Source of the DNA: Pelagihabitans sp963760375
GTDB taxonomy: Bacteria; Bacteroidota; Bacteroidia; Flavobacteriales; Flavobacteriaceae
Direction of reading: 5' to 3'
Assembly (NCBI GenBank): GCA_963760375.1
Contig: CAVXCS010000007.1
Location: 248,001-312,000, forward strand
DNA: 64,000 nt
Part shown: in pieces, positions 1 through 8,430 of the stretch
Layout of the letters: every line of letters begins with the position of its first letter
How positions within the stretch are numbered: the stretch's first letter is position 1
Made by a program: the position numbers and the translations under genes
The notes under the pieces: generated by a model
Seen by the model: the letters and a program-made list of their open reading frames with translations, nothing else
The model's database searches: none
What the model was told of the DNA's origin: nothing

Positions 1-67
1 TAGGACAGAGAACAGAAGGGTGGAAATCAACTTGAAAAAGTAATTTTCCAATCCACTCCAAATAATC

Positions 68-107
68 AAAAAGCCCTGGCGATTTCGTCAGGGCTTTTTT
101 TATTTTT
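68..107 (+). terminator. Rho-independent terminator of an upstream gene
   Basis: An 11-bp stem (AAAAAGCCCTG pairing with CAGGGCTTTTT) with a 10-base loop is followed by a T-rich tract. It must close a plus-strand transcript that lies mostly left of the window; a TAG at bases 1-3 could be that gene's stop, but this cannot be shown. It ends only 4 bases before the next start codon. Confidence 0.8.
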
Positions 108-111
108 GCCC

Positions 112-2862
112 ATGCGCAGTTTTTTAGAAGAGGTGGTCACCGAAGCATCCGGGAAATACGGATCTTTGGAAGCGCTTATTTTTGTCCTCCCCAGTAAAAG
201 GGCCGGTACGTTTATGCGGCAGGCCATTTCGAAATCGGCCGATAAAACCATCTTTGCCCCTACCATCTTCAGTATCGAAGAATTTGTATCACATGTGGCA
301 GCGTTGGCCTACGCCACCAATACCGAACAGCTCTTCGCACTTTACCAAACCTATTCCGAATACACAAAGGGCGATAAAGAAAGTTTCCATTCCTTTTCCT
401 TATGGGGCCAAACCTTGCTTCAAGACTTTAACGAAATCGATCGGTACCTGATCGACCCCAATAAATTGTTTTCCAACCTGGGAGCCGTTCAGGAAATAAA
501 CATTTGGTCGCCTGAAGCCAAAAAGACCCAAATGATGGAAAATTACCTATCGTTCTGGAACAATTTGGAAACCCTCTATCACCACTTCAATAAGGCTTTA
601 CTGGCCAATGGCATGGGAACCCAAGGCCTGGTGTATCGCGAAGCCAACACCAAGCTGCAATCCTATATCGATGAAAATAAAGCCCAGGCACATGTTTTTA
701 TCGGCTTCAATGCCCTCAACAATGCGGAAAAACAGCTCATACAAACCCTCTTGGCCGAAACCCCATCAACGATCTATTGGGACATTGACCCTTATTTTTT
801 GGAGGACCCCATCCATGATGCCGGATTTTTTATCAGGCAACATCAAAAGACATGGCCTTCGCTTAAAAATCGGCCACTAAACGGCTTGGGGAACCATTAT
901 CTAAAAGAAAAGCGCATTGAGGTCATCGGGGTACCGGGCAATGTTTCCCAGGCCAAATATGTCGGCAAGCTGTTAAAGCAGCTACAGCGCGCCGAGGGAG
1001 ACCCCTTAAAGACCACTGCCGTGGTGCTCGGGGATGAATCTTTATTGAATCCCCTCCTGAATTCCATCCCCGAAACGGTTGCCGAAGTGAACATCACCAT
1101 GGGCCTGCCCCTTTCCAAAACCCCCTTGGCCAGTTTGTTTACCCAGTTCTTCCGTCTATATATCCATAAAGATGCACAAGGATGGTTCTATCAACCGGTC
1201 CTGGGCTTTTTATCGCACCCGTATCTGAACGCGCTATGGGCCGATGAACCCGTGAACCAGGCCACGCTATTGGCCGACGAAATCAGAAGGAACAACCATA
1301 CCTATATCGGGGCCCGATCCATGAAAACGATCACAAAAAACGATGTTGCGATCGAGCTGTTGTTCATTGACGATCCCAAGGGGCCTAAAGACCTTGTCGA
1401 ACGCTGTTTGGCACTTATCCTTAGGTTGAAGGAAAAAACATCGCGAAAGACCGATGCCCTTTCCATGGAATATCTTTACCGTTTTCACAGGCTCTTCAAT
1501 CAATTGCTGAATTTGATTACCGCACATCCCTTTATCGATGACGTGAAATCGCTCTCCAGTCTCTACAATGAATTGTTGTCTACGGAAACCCTTGATTTTA
1601 AGGGAGAACCTTTGCAAGGTTTACAGATCATGGGTATGCTTGAAAGCCGCAACCTCGATTTTGAAACCATCATCCTCACTTCGGTGAACGAAGGCATTCT
1701 TCCCTCGGGAAAATCGAACAACTCCTTTATCCCCTTCGATCTAAAAAAATACTTTGGCTTGCCTACCTATAAAGAAAAAGATGCCATCTACACCTACCAT
1801 TTTTACCGCTTGCTGCAAAGGGCCAAAAACATCTACTTGCTTTACAATACCGAGCCCGATGTTCTGGAGGGCGGGGAAATGAGCAGATTGATCCGCCAGC
1901 TGCTGAGCGATGAAAACAAAAAAGACGACATCACCGAACGCATCGCAGCACCGCTGCTATCGCCAGCGATCTACCAAGGGGAAGTGATCGAAAAGGATGA
2001 AGGTCTGATGGAACTGATCAAAAACCATGCGATGGAAGGCTTTTCGCCCAGTTCCTTGAGCAATTACATCATGGATCCCATCTCCTTTTATAAAAGAAAC
2101 CTCTTAAAAATAGAGGACGTGACGGAGGTAGAGGAAACCGTGGCCGCAAATACCTTTGGCACCATCGTGCACGATAGTCTGGAAACCCTTTATACCCCAT
2201 TTATCGGTAGCCAACTGAGCAAGGAAGGGCTCATAAAAGCGAAATCGAAGGTCAGGGAGGTCGTGGCACTGAATTTTGCCAGAAGTATGATGGGCGGTGA
2301 CATGGAGAAGGGCAAAAACCTGTTGGCATTCAACGTTTTGGTACGCTACGTGGAAAATTTTATAGACGGGGAAATAGGGGAAGTCGAACGGCACGAAATA
2401 AAGATCCTCGGCCTGGAGCAAAAATTGAAGATGACACTGGATATTCCGGGGATTCCCTTCCCGGTGGCCATGAAGGGAAAGTTAGACCGTATCGACAGCA
2501 AAGATGGCACTTTGCGCATCATCGACTACAAAACGGGCAAGGTAGAACCAAAAAATATTGAAATCGTAGATTGGCCTTCCATTGTCGAAGATGACGCCCA
2601 TAGCAAGGGCTTCCAGTTGCTCTGCTATGCCGCCCTGTACCATTCAAACGCGGGTGTTGATGGCATTGAGGCGGGCATCATCTCTTTCAAGGGCTTACAA
2701 TCGGGACTTTTAAAATTTGCCAAAAAAGACAAGACGGGCCAAGGTGCCAAAAAAGACAGTTTCATCACCGCTGAGACCTTGGCCGCATTTATGCCACAGC
2801 TTTTTAACTTGATCGCCGAAATCTGCGATCCCCATTTTCCTTTCAAGGAAAAGGAAATATAG
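112..2862 (+). CDS. AddB-like PD-(D/E)XK nuclease family protein
   Basis: A protein of about 916 aa whose C-terminal part carries a PD-(D/E)XK nuclease core: a GKLDRID segment near residue 790 followed by IIDYKTGK near residue 805, the Asp and Asp-x-Lys of the family. The N-terminal two thirds resemble the helicase-like region of AddB proteins without an obvious Walker A motif. By family it should act with an AddA/UvrD-type helicase-nuclease in double-strand-break end processing; no such partner is visible here. I chose ATG 112; an in-frame TTG at 106 falls in the terminator T-tract. The start lies immediately behind a terminator, so the 5' leader must be very short or transcription reads through. 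Confidence 0.85.
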   Translation: MRSFLEEVVTEASGKYGSLEALIFVLPSKRAGTFMRQAISKSADKTIFAPTIFSIEEFVSHVAALAYATNTEQLFALYQTYSEYTKGDKESFHSFSLWGQTLLQDFNEIDRYLIDPNKLFSNLGAVQEINIWSPEAKKTQMMENYLSFWNNLETLYHHFNKALLANGMGTQGLVYREANTKLQSYIDENKAQAHVFIGFNALNNAEKQLIQTLLAETPSTIYWDIDPYFLEDPIHDAGFFIRQHQKTWPSLKNRPLNGLGNHYLKEKRIEVIGVPGNVSQAKYVGKLLKQLQRAEGDPLKTTAVVLGDESLLNPLLNSIPETVAEVNITMGLPLSKTPLASLFTQFFRLYIHKDAQGWFYQPVLGFLSHPYLNALWADEPVNQATLLADEIRRNNHTYIGARSMKTITKNDVAIELLFIDDPKGPKDLVERCLALILRLKEKTSRKTDALSMEYLYRFHRLFNQLLNLITAHPFIDDVKSLSSLYNELLSTETLDFKGEPLQGLQIMGMLESRNLDFETIILTSVNEGILPSGKSNNSFIPFDLKKYFGLPTYKEKDAIYTYHFYRLLQRAKNIYLLYNTEPDVLEGGEMSRLIRQLLSDENKKDDITERIAAPLLSPAIYQGEVIEKDEGLMELIKNHAMEGFSPSSLSNYIMDPISFYKRNLLKIEDVTEVEETVAANTFGTIVHDSLETLYTPFIGSQLSKEGLIKAKSKVREVVALNFARSMMGGDMEKGKNLLAFNVLVRYVENFIDGEIGEVERHEIKILGLEQKLKMTLDIPGIPFPVAMKGKLDRIDSKDGTLRIIDYKTGKVEPKNIEIVDWPSIVEDDAHSKGFQLLCYAALYHSNAGVDGIEAGIISFKGLQSGLLKFAKKDKTGQGAKKDSFITAETLAAFMPQLFNLIAEICDPHFPFKEKEI

Positions 2863-2941
2863 GCCTATCCCCGAACGACAACCGCCAAAACCGTTCCACG
2901 CCCATTTAGGACGTATCCAATGACCGAAAGGTATACTTAAA

Positions 2942-3652
2942 CTATTTCAAATCGGGTCGTGTAGGGCGCACCTCGATCTTGCTGGGCAAGGTGCGTGGGT
3001 TGATTTTTAACAGATCCAGCACCAAATCCCCAATATCTTCGGGCTGTATCTTCCAAGCATCCTTTTCGTCGGGTTCGTGGTCGTTGAAATGGGTCGCAAC
3101 CGATCCGGGCATGATGGTCGACACCTTGATATCGAACTTTCTAAGATCCAACATCGCCGCCTGGGTAAAACCTACCACCCCAAACTTGGTGGCATTGTAT
3201 CCTGCGCCGGAAGCAAAAAAGTTGGTCCCTGCCAAACTGGCCAAAGTAATGTAATACCCCTTTGTTTTTTTTAAGGCTTCAACACTTGCTTTTAGGGTAT
3301 GGAACACACCATTGAGGTTGGTGTCGATCATTTGGTGCCAATGTGCTTCCGACATTTCATCGATCGGGGCAAAATGGCCTACCCCGGCATTGGCCAATAC
3401 CACATCCAATTGCCCCCATTTTTCAAGGATGCGCTGAACGGCCTTTTGCTCGTCGCCATGTTTTGAAACATCCGACTGCAGTGCTATCACCCTACTGTCG
3501 TTTCCCAAGGATGAGGCCGCTTTTTCGACCGTTTTAAGGGTTCTGCCACTGATGGCCACCCGCATTCCAGCATTCAACAATTTCTTGGCAACGCCCAAGC
3601 CAATGCCCTTGGAACCTCCCGTGATATATGCTACTTTGTCTTTTAAATCCAT
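2942..3652 (-). CDS. SDR family NAD(P)-dependent oxidoreductase
   Basis: A 236-aa classical short-chain dehydrogenase/reductase. The cofactor loop TGGSKGIG is at residues 11-18, NAG at 88-90, and the catalytic Ser (LASLAG) near 139 with Tyr152 and Lys156 in YNATK. The length is typical of a complete SDR. The substrate cannot be predicted; SDRs of this type reduce ketones or oxidise secondary alcohols in the cytoplasm. It converges with the AddB-like gene (79-bp gap) and is divergent from the alcohol dehydrogenase (216-bp gap), so it is probably its own transcript. Confidence 0.9.
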   Translation of the reverse strand: MDLKDKVAYITGGSKGIGLGVAKKLLNAGMRVAISGRTLKTVEKAASSLGNDSRVIALQSDVSKHGDEQKAVQRILEKWGQLDVVLANAGVGHFAPIDEMSEAHWHQMIDTNLNGVFHTLKASVEALKKTKGYYITLASLAGTNFFASGAGYNATKFGVVGFTQAAMLDLRKFDIKVSTIMPGSVATHFNDHEPDEKDAWKIQPEDIGDLVLDLLKINPRTLPSKIEVRPTRPDLK

Positions 3653-3868
3653 CTTGAATATTTTTTATAAAGATAATTCGCTGCGCCACGTGGTGAAAAT
3701 GAAGCTTGTTATACTTTTCCCAAAAGTCTAAGCCTTCGGATCACGACCGCCCCACAGTGGCATAATTCAATGATTTATCGGTTGTTTGGCATCTGAAAGT
3801 GTGATCGGATAAATCAAATTTGGTATCTTTCAAGAACCCCCTATCGCAAATTTTTTATTTTCAAAAGT

Positions 3869-4987
3869 ATGGGCAAAAGGTGTAGGGCAGCCATAGCAGA
3901 CGGCAAAGGAGGTTTTGTAGTGGGGGAAATCCTGGTTCATGAACCCCTTGAGGATGAAGTATTGGTCGCGATCAAAGCGGCGGGCCTCTGCCACACCGAC
4001 CATGATTCGTTGTTTTGGGGAAAGCCCCTGGTGATGGGCCATGAAGGGGCGGGCATTGTGGCTGCCATTGGAGAACACGTCACCCATGTAAAGGTAGGCG
4101 ATTCGGTAATCTTGAATTGGGCAACGCCCTGTGGCGATTGTTATCAATGCCTGCTGGGGAATCGGCATCTCTGTGAACAAAACTCTCCGGTCATCGCCGG
4201 CAGTAACGGTTATACCAAGGGCCACGCCCATTTGGAGGGGACCCTTTGGCAGGGCAGACCCATTGAGCGATCGTTCAACCTAGGCACCTTGTCGGAATAC
4301 ACCTTGGTCAAATCTTCGGCGGTGGTCAAGAATCCTTCCCCGACCCTATCGTTTACATCGGCCAGCATCATCAGTTGTGGTGTGATGACCGGTTACGGTT
4401 CCGTAGTGAACTCGGCCAAGGTGAAAGCGGGAAGTTCGGTAGTGGTTTTGGGCGTGGGCGGTGTGGGCCTCAGCGTGATACAGGGGGCCAGGATCGCCCG
4501 GGCCGGAATGATCATTGCCATCGATATCAATGAAGGCCGATTGGCGATGTCGAAAGACTTTGGCGCCACCCATATCATCAAGGCGCACAAAGACGACAAA
4601 GGCCTGTTGGAGGCCGCCAAAAAGGTCAAAAAGCTGACCCAGGGACGCGGGGCCGATTATGCGTTCGAATGCACCGCCGTCCCGGAACTGGGGGTGGCCC
4701 CTTTGGCCATGGTCAGGAACGCCGGTACGGCGATACAGGTGAGCGGGGTGGAACAGGTCATCGCGGTCGACATGAACCTCTTCGAATGGGACAAAGTGTA
4801 CCTGAACCCGCTCTATGGCGGCTGCAACCCCGGCATCGACTTCCCACAGATCGTTCGCTTCTATGAGGCCGGGGAAATGAAATTGGATGAAATGGTCACC
4901 AGGACCTATGCCTTGGAAAATTTACAGCAAGCCTTCGACGATATGCTTTCGGGAAAAAACGCCAAAGGGGTTATTATCTTTGAATAA
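3869..4987 (+). CDS. Zinc-dependent alcohol dehydrogenase (MDR family)
   Basis: A 372-aa medium-chain dehydrogenase. Catalytic zinc ligands are visible as Cys41 (GLCHTD) and His58-Glu59 (GHEGAG). The structural zinc site is the four-cysteine lobe CGDCYQC...C at residues 88, 91, 94 and 102. The Rossmann glycine motif GVGGVG is near residue 195. The layout resembles class III / formaldehyde dehydrogenase-like alcohol dehydrogenases. An esterase with S-formylglutathione-hydrolase-like features starts 14 bp downstream, so a thiol-dependent formaldehyde route is possible, though only inferred. The start ATG 3869 follows an AT-rich leader. Confidence 0.9.
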   Translation: MGKRCRAAIADGKGGFVVGEILVHEPLEDEVLVAIKAAGLCHTDHDSLFWGKPLVMGHEGAGIVAAIGEHVTHVKVGDSVILNWATPCGDCYQCLLGNRHLCEQNSPVIAGSNGYTKGHAHLEGTLWQGRPIERSFNLGTLSEYTLVKSSAVVKNPSPTLSFTSASIISCGVMTGYGSVVNSAKVKAGSSVVVLGVGGVGLSVIQGARIARAGMIIAIDINEGRLAMSKDFGATHIIKAHKDDKGLLEAAKKVKKLTQGRGADYAFECTAVPELGVAPLAMVRNAGTAIQVSGVEQVIAVDMNLFEWDKVYLNPLYGGCNPGIDFPQIVRFYEAGEMKLDEMVTRTYALENLQQAFDDMLSGKNAKGVIIFE

Positions 4988-5001
4988 AACAGCACTGCAC
5001 C

Positions 5002-5805
5002 ATGACCTCCAAATTCAGAACCACCAAAATCTCAAACCCGGAATTCGAGAGCGACCATTTGAGGTTCATCACCATCAAAACCGATCATCTGAAGGGCCGC
5101 GGCGATATTTGCGTTTTTGTGCCCCCCGGCAACGATTTAAAGGATATCCCCCTGGTGATTCTGTTGCATGGCGTTTACGGCAGTTCCTGGTCATGGGCCT
5201 TGAACGGGGGGGTGCACCGCACGGCCCTCGACATGATCCGCTCGGCAGCCATTGCCCCCATGGCGATCGCGATGCCCTCGGATGGCCTTTGGGGCGACGG
5301 CTCGGGCTATACGGCGCATCACGGGCTCGACTTTGAGCGCTGGATCGTCGATGATGTGCCCGCCGCGGTGATGGAGCTTATCGAAGGCGTCACGGAGAAG
5401 TCGCCGAGGTTCATAGCCGGGCTGTCCATGGGCGGTTACGGCGCTTTGCGACTGGGCACCAAATACGGGGAACGTTTTAGTGCGGTTTCGGCCCATTCGG
5501 CGATGACCCATTTCGATCAGATGAAGCTGTTCGTGGAGGAGCCCATCGAAGCCCTGATTGCCCACGGGGCCGGGAACGAGGGCATTTGGGACCTGGTGCA
5601 GCGCGCCCAGGGCAAGCTGCCCCCCTTGCGCTTCGATTGCGGGAAGCAAGACCTACTGCTCGAGTACAACCGAATCTTGCATGCCCAACTGAAAAAGGCT
5701 GGGATACCGCACGGCTATGAAGAATTTGAGGGCGGGCATGAATGGGCCTACTGGCAGGAGCACGTGAAGGACAGCCTTAGGTTTTTTGATGCCGTACTGC
5801 ATTAA
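5002..5805 (+). CDS. Esterase family alpha/beta hydrolase (esterase D-like)
   Basis: A 267-aa cytoplasmic alpha/beta hydrolase of the PF00756 esterase type. The oxyanion segment LLHGVYG is near residue 55, the nucleophile elbow GLSMGG puts Ser at about 142, an Asp is in FDCGKQD and the His in EGGHEW near 247. There is no signal peptide. It lies 14 bp behind the zinc alcohol dehydrogenase and is very likely cotranscribed. S-formylglutathione hydrolases belong to this family and pair with class III ADHs, but neither gene shows decisive substrate residues. GC is clearly higher than in the region immediately downstream. Confidence 0.85.
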   Translation: MTSKFRTTKISNPEFESDHLRFITIKTDHLKGRGDICVFVPPGNDLKDIPLVILLHGVYGSSWSWALNGGVHRTALDMIRSAAIAPMAIAMPSDGLWGDGSGYTAHHGLDFERWIVDDVPAAVMELIEGVTEKSPRFIAGLSMGGYGALRLGTKYGERFSAVSAHSAMTHFDQMKLFVEEPIEALIAHGAGNEGIWDLVQRAQGKLPPLRFDCGKQDLLLEYNRILHAQLKKAGIPHGYEEFEGGHEWAYWQEHVKDSLRFFDAVLH

Positions 5806-6044
5806 TGATCAAAACTGTTCTAAAAAAGGGAAAACTTTTTCAAATCCGAAAGCATATTGGGATAAAGGATTATTTTTATAGGGATAAAACAAGTTGGCAG
5901 CAATACTTGAAAACATTAGAATAACATTTTTCGAAAAAGAGCTTAACAATTGCCAATTCTGCCATTAATTAATAAAAGCAACTTTCGAGAAGCAGGTTAA
6001 TTCTTTAATTGACCATTTTGGGATTGAACTCAAATTTCAAAAAA

Positions 6045-6473
6045 ATGAAAATAACAACATTTCTAACATTTGTAGGTGATCAATGCGGAAAGGCAGAAGA
6101 AGCGATAAATTTCTACACTTCAATATTTCCAAAATCGGAAATTAAAAGCATAATAAAATACCGAAAAGGAGAGGATGGAGGAACGCCTGAGCTTATCAAA
6201 TATGGAGTATTTACATTAAATGGTGAAGAGTACATGGTTTCCGAAAGTAATTTTAATCATGCTTGGTCATTTACGCCTGGGGTATCACTTTTCGTTGCAT
6301 GCAACTCCGAAAATGAGATACAAACTTTATTCGAAGAACTTTCTTCAAATGGAGGCCAGGTTATGGTTCCTCTTGACAACTACGCAGGTTCAGGGGATTA
6401 CGGCTTTGGTAATAAATTCGGATGGTGCGAAGACAAATATGGCATTTCCTGGCAACTTAACCTTTCGGAATAA
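6045..6473 (+). CDS. VOC family protein (PhnB-like)
   Basis: A 142-aa protein of the PhnB / glyoxalase-fold (VOC) family. It opens with the typical beta strand ITTFLTFVGDQCGKAEEA, followed by FYTSIFP, and ends with the family phrase FGWCEDKYGISWQ. Members bind a metal and small molecules, but many PhnB-like proteins have no assigned reaction. I chose ATG 6045; an in-frame start 12 codons upstream adds a non-homologous stretch. The gene is AT-rich, stands alone, and is followed at 6540-6616 by an attC-like palindrome, so it may be a captured cassette. Confidence 0.85.
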   Translation: MKITTFLTFVGDQCGKAEEAINFYTSIFPKSEIKSIIKYRKGEDGGTPELIKYGVFTLNGEEYMVSESNFNHAWSFTPGVSLFVACNSENEIQTLFEELSSNGGQVMVPLDNYAGSGDYGFGNKFGWCEDKYGISWQLNLSE

Positions 6474-6539
6474 ATTCGAATTATGATGCAAGCCGCCCTA
6501 CTTGGAGGAATAAACGAAATGGAAAATAAAAATAACTAC

Positions 6540-6616
6540 TGCCAACAATGTATCCTATGAAATCATAGCACCCTTAGGGATACTACGTTTCATATCCTAG
6601 CCGGTTGTGCTACATT
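6540..6616 (+). repeat. attC-like imperfect palindrome downstream of VOC gene
   Basis: A 77-base segment begins TGCCAACAATGTA and ends GCCGGTTGTGCTACATT, with internal arms TATGAAA and TTTCATA that pair exactly, and a CCC-TTA-GGG mini-hairpin at the tip. It therefore folds into a long imperfect stem with outer GCCAAC / GTTGTGC boxes, the general design of integron attC sites and of related intergenic repeats in Bacteroidota. The right-hand box does not match the strict GTTRRRY core, so an attC assignment is tentative. Confidence 0.4.
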
Positions 6617-6661
6617 AAAAGCAACCATTGACCTATGATAAAATTTTTTAGGCGAATAAGG

Positions 6662-6843
6662 TCAAAACCCCAACTTCACGTCATCGGAAAGCGAGCTCAA
6701 ATACTTTTTTTGGTCCAGTCGATAGAGAATGGGCGGGCGGCTTTTGGTCTTTTCCTTGCTGGTGCCGATCTTGATCAGAATGCCCGATCGTAACATGCGC
6801 TGTCTAAAATTTCCCCGGTCTACCGCCCTTCCCAAAATAACCC
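6662..6843 (-). pseudogene. C-terminal remnant of a NUDIX / NrtR-type hydrolase
   Basis: The last roughly 60 codons of this minus-strand frame read ILGRAVDRGNFRQRML, SGILIKIG and SRPPILYRLDQKKY. This matches the winged-helix C-terminal domain that follows the NUDIX fold in NrtR-like regulators and sugar-linked NUDIX proteins of Bacteroidota. The NUDIX box itself is absent: upstream (above 6845) no frame continues the similarity. It is therefore a 5'-truncated relic, in keeping with its place in an AT-rich accessory stretch. A fused or recoded functional product is unlikely. Confidence 0.55.
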
Positions 6844-7304
6844 TGATGCGAAACCTACCGTTATGGTAGTTATTTGAATGGAGCCCATGCACAATGCCAG
6901 CAAGTACAGTGAACTCTTACCAAAGACCGGATCGGACAATTTCACGGTTATCATTAAAAAACCAATGGCCTTCAATGAAAGTGGAAAAGCCAGCCACTGA
7001 CAATGGCCAAAATGAAGGGTTAGCGCATTACCCCCCGCCAAATTTTCCTTACATTTAATTATTATGACCCAAGGGTTAAGTATTTCGCCCGTTACTTCGC
7101 TTGCATTTGAAATGCACGGAACAACACAGATCGCAACCCTAGCACTAAAACCGCGCCGACCTGTCCGCTGGCAGGAACTATTGCGAACCGTTGTAAACAA
7201 GTTTTGTCAAATCTTGAAATATACATAGAAGACAACTTGTTAAAGTATAAAAGTGTACAGGTTTCAAGAATATATATGACCTATTATTTATAAGATTCGC
7301 TATC
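6844..7304. other. Non-coding stretch with no recognised gene
   Basis: About 460 bases lie between the NUDIX relic and the SGNH hydrolase. Open frames exist on both strands but none has recognisable motifs or a convincing start. The last 100 bases are very AT-rich and probably hold the promoter of the SGNH gene. I see no tRNA, repeat or terminator. Confidence 0.5.
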
Positions 7305-8021
7305 ATGAAAAGATATGTTGATTATTTGTGTGTCCTATTTTTTTTATTGTCCAGTGCTCTTTTTTCACAAGAAGGGATGGAGACGGCGACCTTCAAGGAA
7401 TCTTTCAATTACGGAAAGACCGTTGCCGTTTTCGGAGGCTCTGTTTCTGTGATACCGGAGAGCGACAGTGCCAAATCCCTGTGGGAAAAATACTTGGGAA
7501 TGACCATTATAAACTTTGGGGTACCTGGTGCGGGTTTTTCATCATTGCAAGGGAAATCCCTTCAACTACAAGTCGATGAGGCTGGGGTGTACGACATTTA
7601 TATCCTTTGGGCATCGACGAATGATTACACCAATCATCGAGAGGTTGGATCCTACACCGATTATACGGAATTTGATGGTTTTAATGAGGAAAAACGAATT
7701 ACCCAGGCAGGAGGCATCAACTATTGTATCAAAAAGATCTATGAGATAAATCCCCTCGCCGTCATATACTTTTTTACATCAAGCAAAGCATTCAATGATA
7801 GGGGGGCATATGATCCATTTTATGCAGAGGGAATGAGCCAATATGTGGACATGCAAAAAATGATTTGTGAACTCCACGGTATACCGGTCCTTGATCAGTT
7901 CTATTTGGGCGGTTATAATATTTACAATAAGGACCTTTATTATCAAGATCCCATCCATATGAATGCATTGGGTTATAAAAAAATAGGCGAATTACAGGTA
8001 TCGTTTCTTGCTTTTCCATAA
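7305..8021 (+). CDS. Secreted SGNH/GDSL-type hydrolase
   Basis: A 238-aa protein with an N-terminal signal peptide (hydrophobic CVLFFLLSSALFS, likely cleavage after Ser/Gln near residue 22). SGNH blocks are present: FGGSVS with the presumed nucleophile Ser46 (block I), FGVPGAG (block II, Gly), WASTNDY (block III, Asn) and DPIHMNALGY (block V, Asp and His) near the C-terminus. Family members are esterases or acetylesterases, often acting on polysaccharides; the substrate here is unknown. It is AT-rich and stands in the accessory stretch. The start ATG 7305 gives the full signal peptide. Confidence 0.8.
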   Translation: MKRYVDYLCVLFFLLSSALFSQEGMETATFKESFNYGKTVAVFGGSVSVIPESDSAKSLWEKYLGMTIINFGVPGAGFSSLQGKSLQLQVDEAGVYDIYILWASTNDYTNHREVGSYTDYTEFDGFNEEKRITQAGGINYCIKKIYEINPLAVIYFFTSSKAFNDRGAYDPFYAEGMSQYVDMQKMICELHGIPVLDQFYLGGYNIYNKDLYYQDPIHMNALGYKKIGELQVSFLAFP

Positions 8022-8070
8022 TAAGAAATAGAAGACAAAGCATTTGAACGAATTTCCTGGAGTGGTGGTT

Positions 8071-8355
8071 ATGACAGCCGATCTAATAGCAATCGACACA
8101 ACAGACTTTAATAGTGAATTTATACCTAAATACGTTAAATTCATCAATGATATCACCTTGATCTTTCTTATGGCGCAAGTAAAGGAAATCGAACTTTCTG
8201 AAAGTTGCAATCCCATGGAAATATCAGATCTGGAGGAATGGATCTATGGCTTCGTTTCCCTGAAAAGCACGGAAGGAAAAAAGAAACATGACAGAAAAAG
8301 ATTTTTACCAAAAAGGGTAGGCAGAAGTATAACATCATGGAGTATAAACCAATAA
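8071..8355 (+). CDS. Small hypothetical protein
   Basis: A possible 94-aa protein from ATG 8071. Amino-acid composition is normal, with an acidic middle (EISDLEEW) and a basic tail (KKKHDRKR). There is no signal peptide, membrane segment or family motif that I recognise. It lies between the SGNH hydrolase and the DUF6090 gene. Coding status rests only on the open frame and plausible codon use, so it may be non-coding; without it the 8022-8430 gap holds nothing else I can identify. Confidence 0.3.
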   Translation: MTADLIAIDTTDFNSEFIPKYVKFINDITLIFLMAQVKEIELSESCNPMEISDLEEWIYGFVSLKSTEGKKKHDRKRFLPKRVGRSITSWSINQ

Positions 8356-8430
8356 AAGATCCTGTAAGATTCAGGGGACATAAGTAATTGCCAAGGCCCC
8401 CTTACCGCCTTGTGACCAACCAAATGACCA

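Noticed and set aside
6878..7000. A 40-codon plus-strand frame (starts MEPMHNASKYSELL).
   Set aside because: Plausible codons, but no motif, no leader signal, and it sits in a decayed region.
6820..7200. A 126-codon open frame on the minus strand upstream of the NUDIX relic.
   Set aside because: Composition is uneven, no motif or homologous feel, and it overlaps the relic in another frame.
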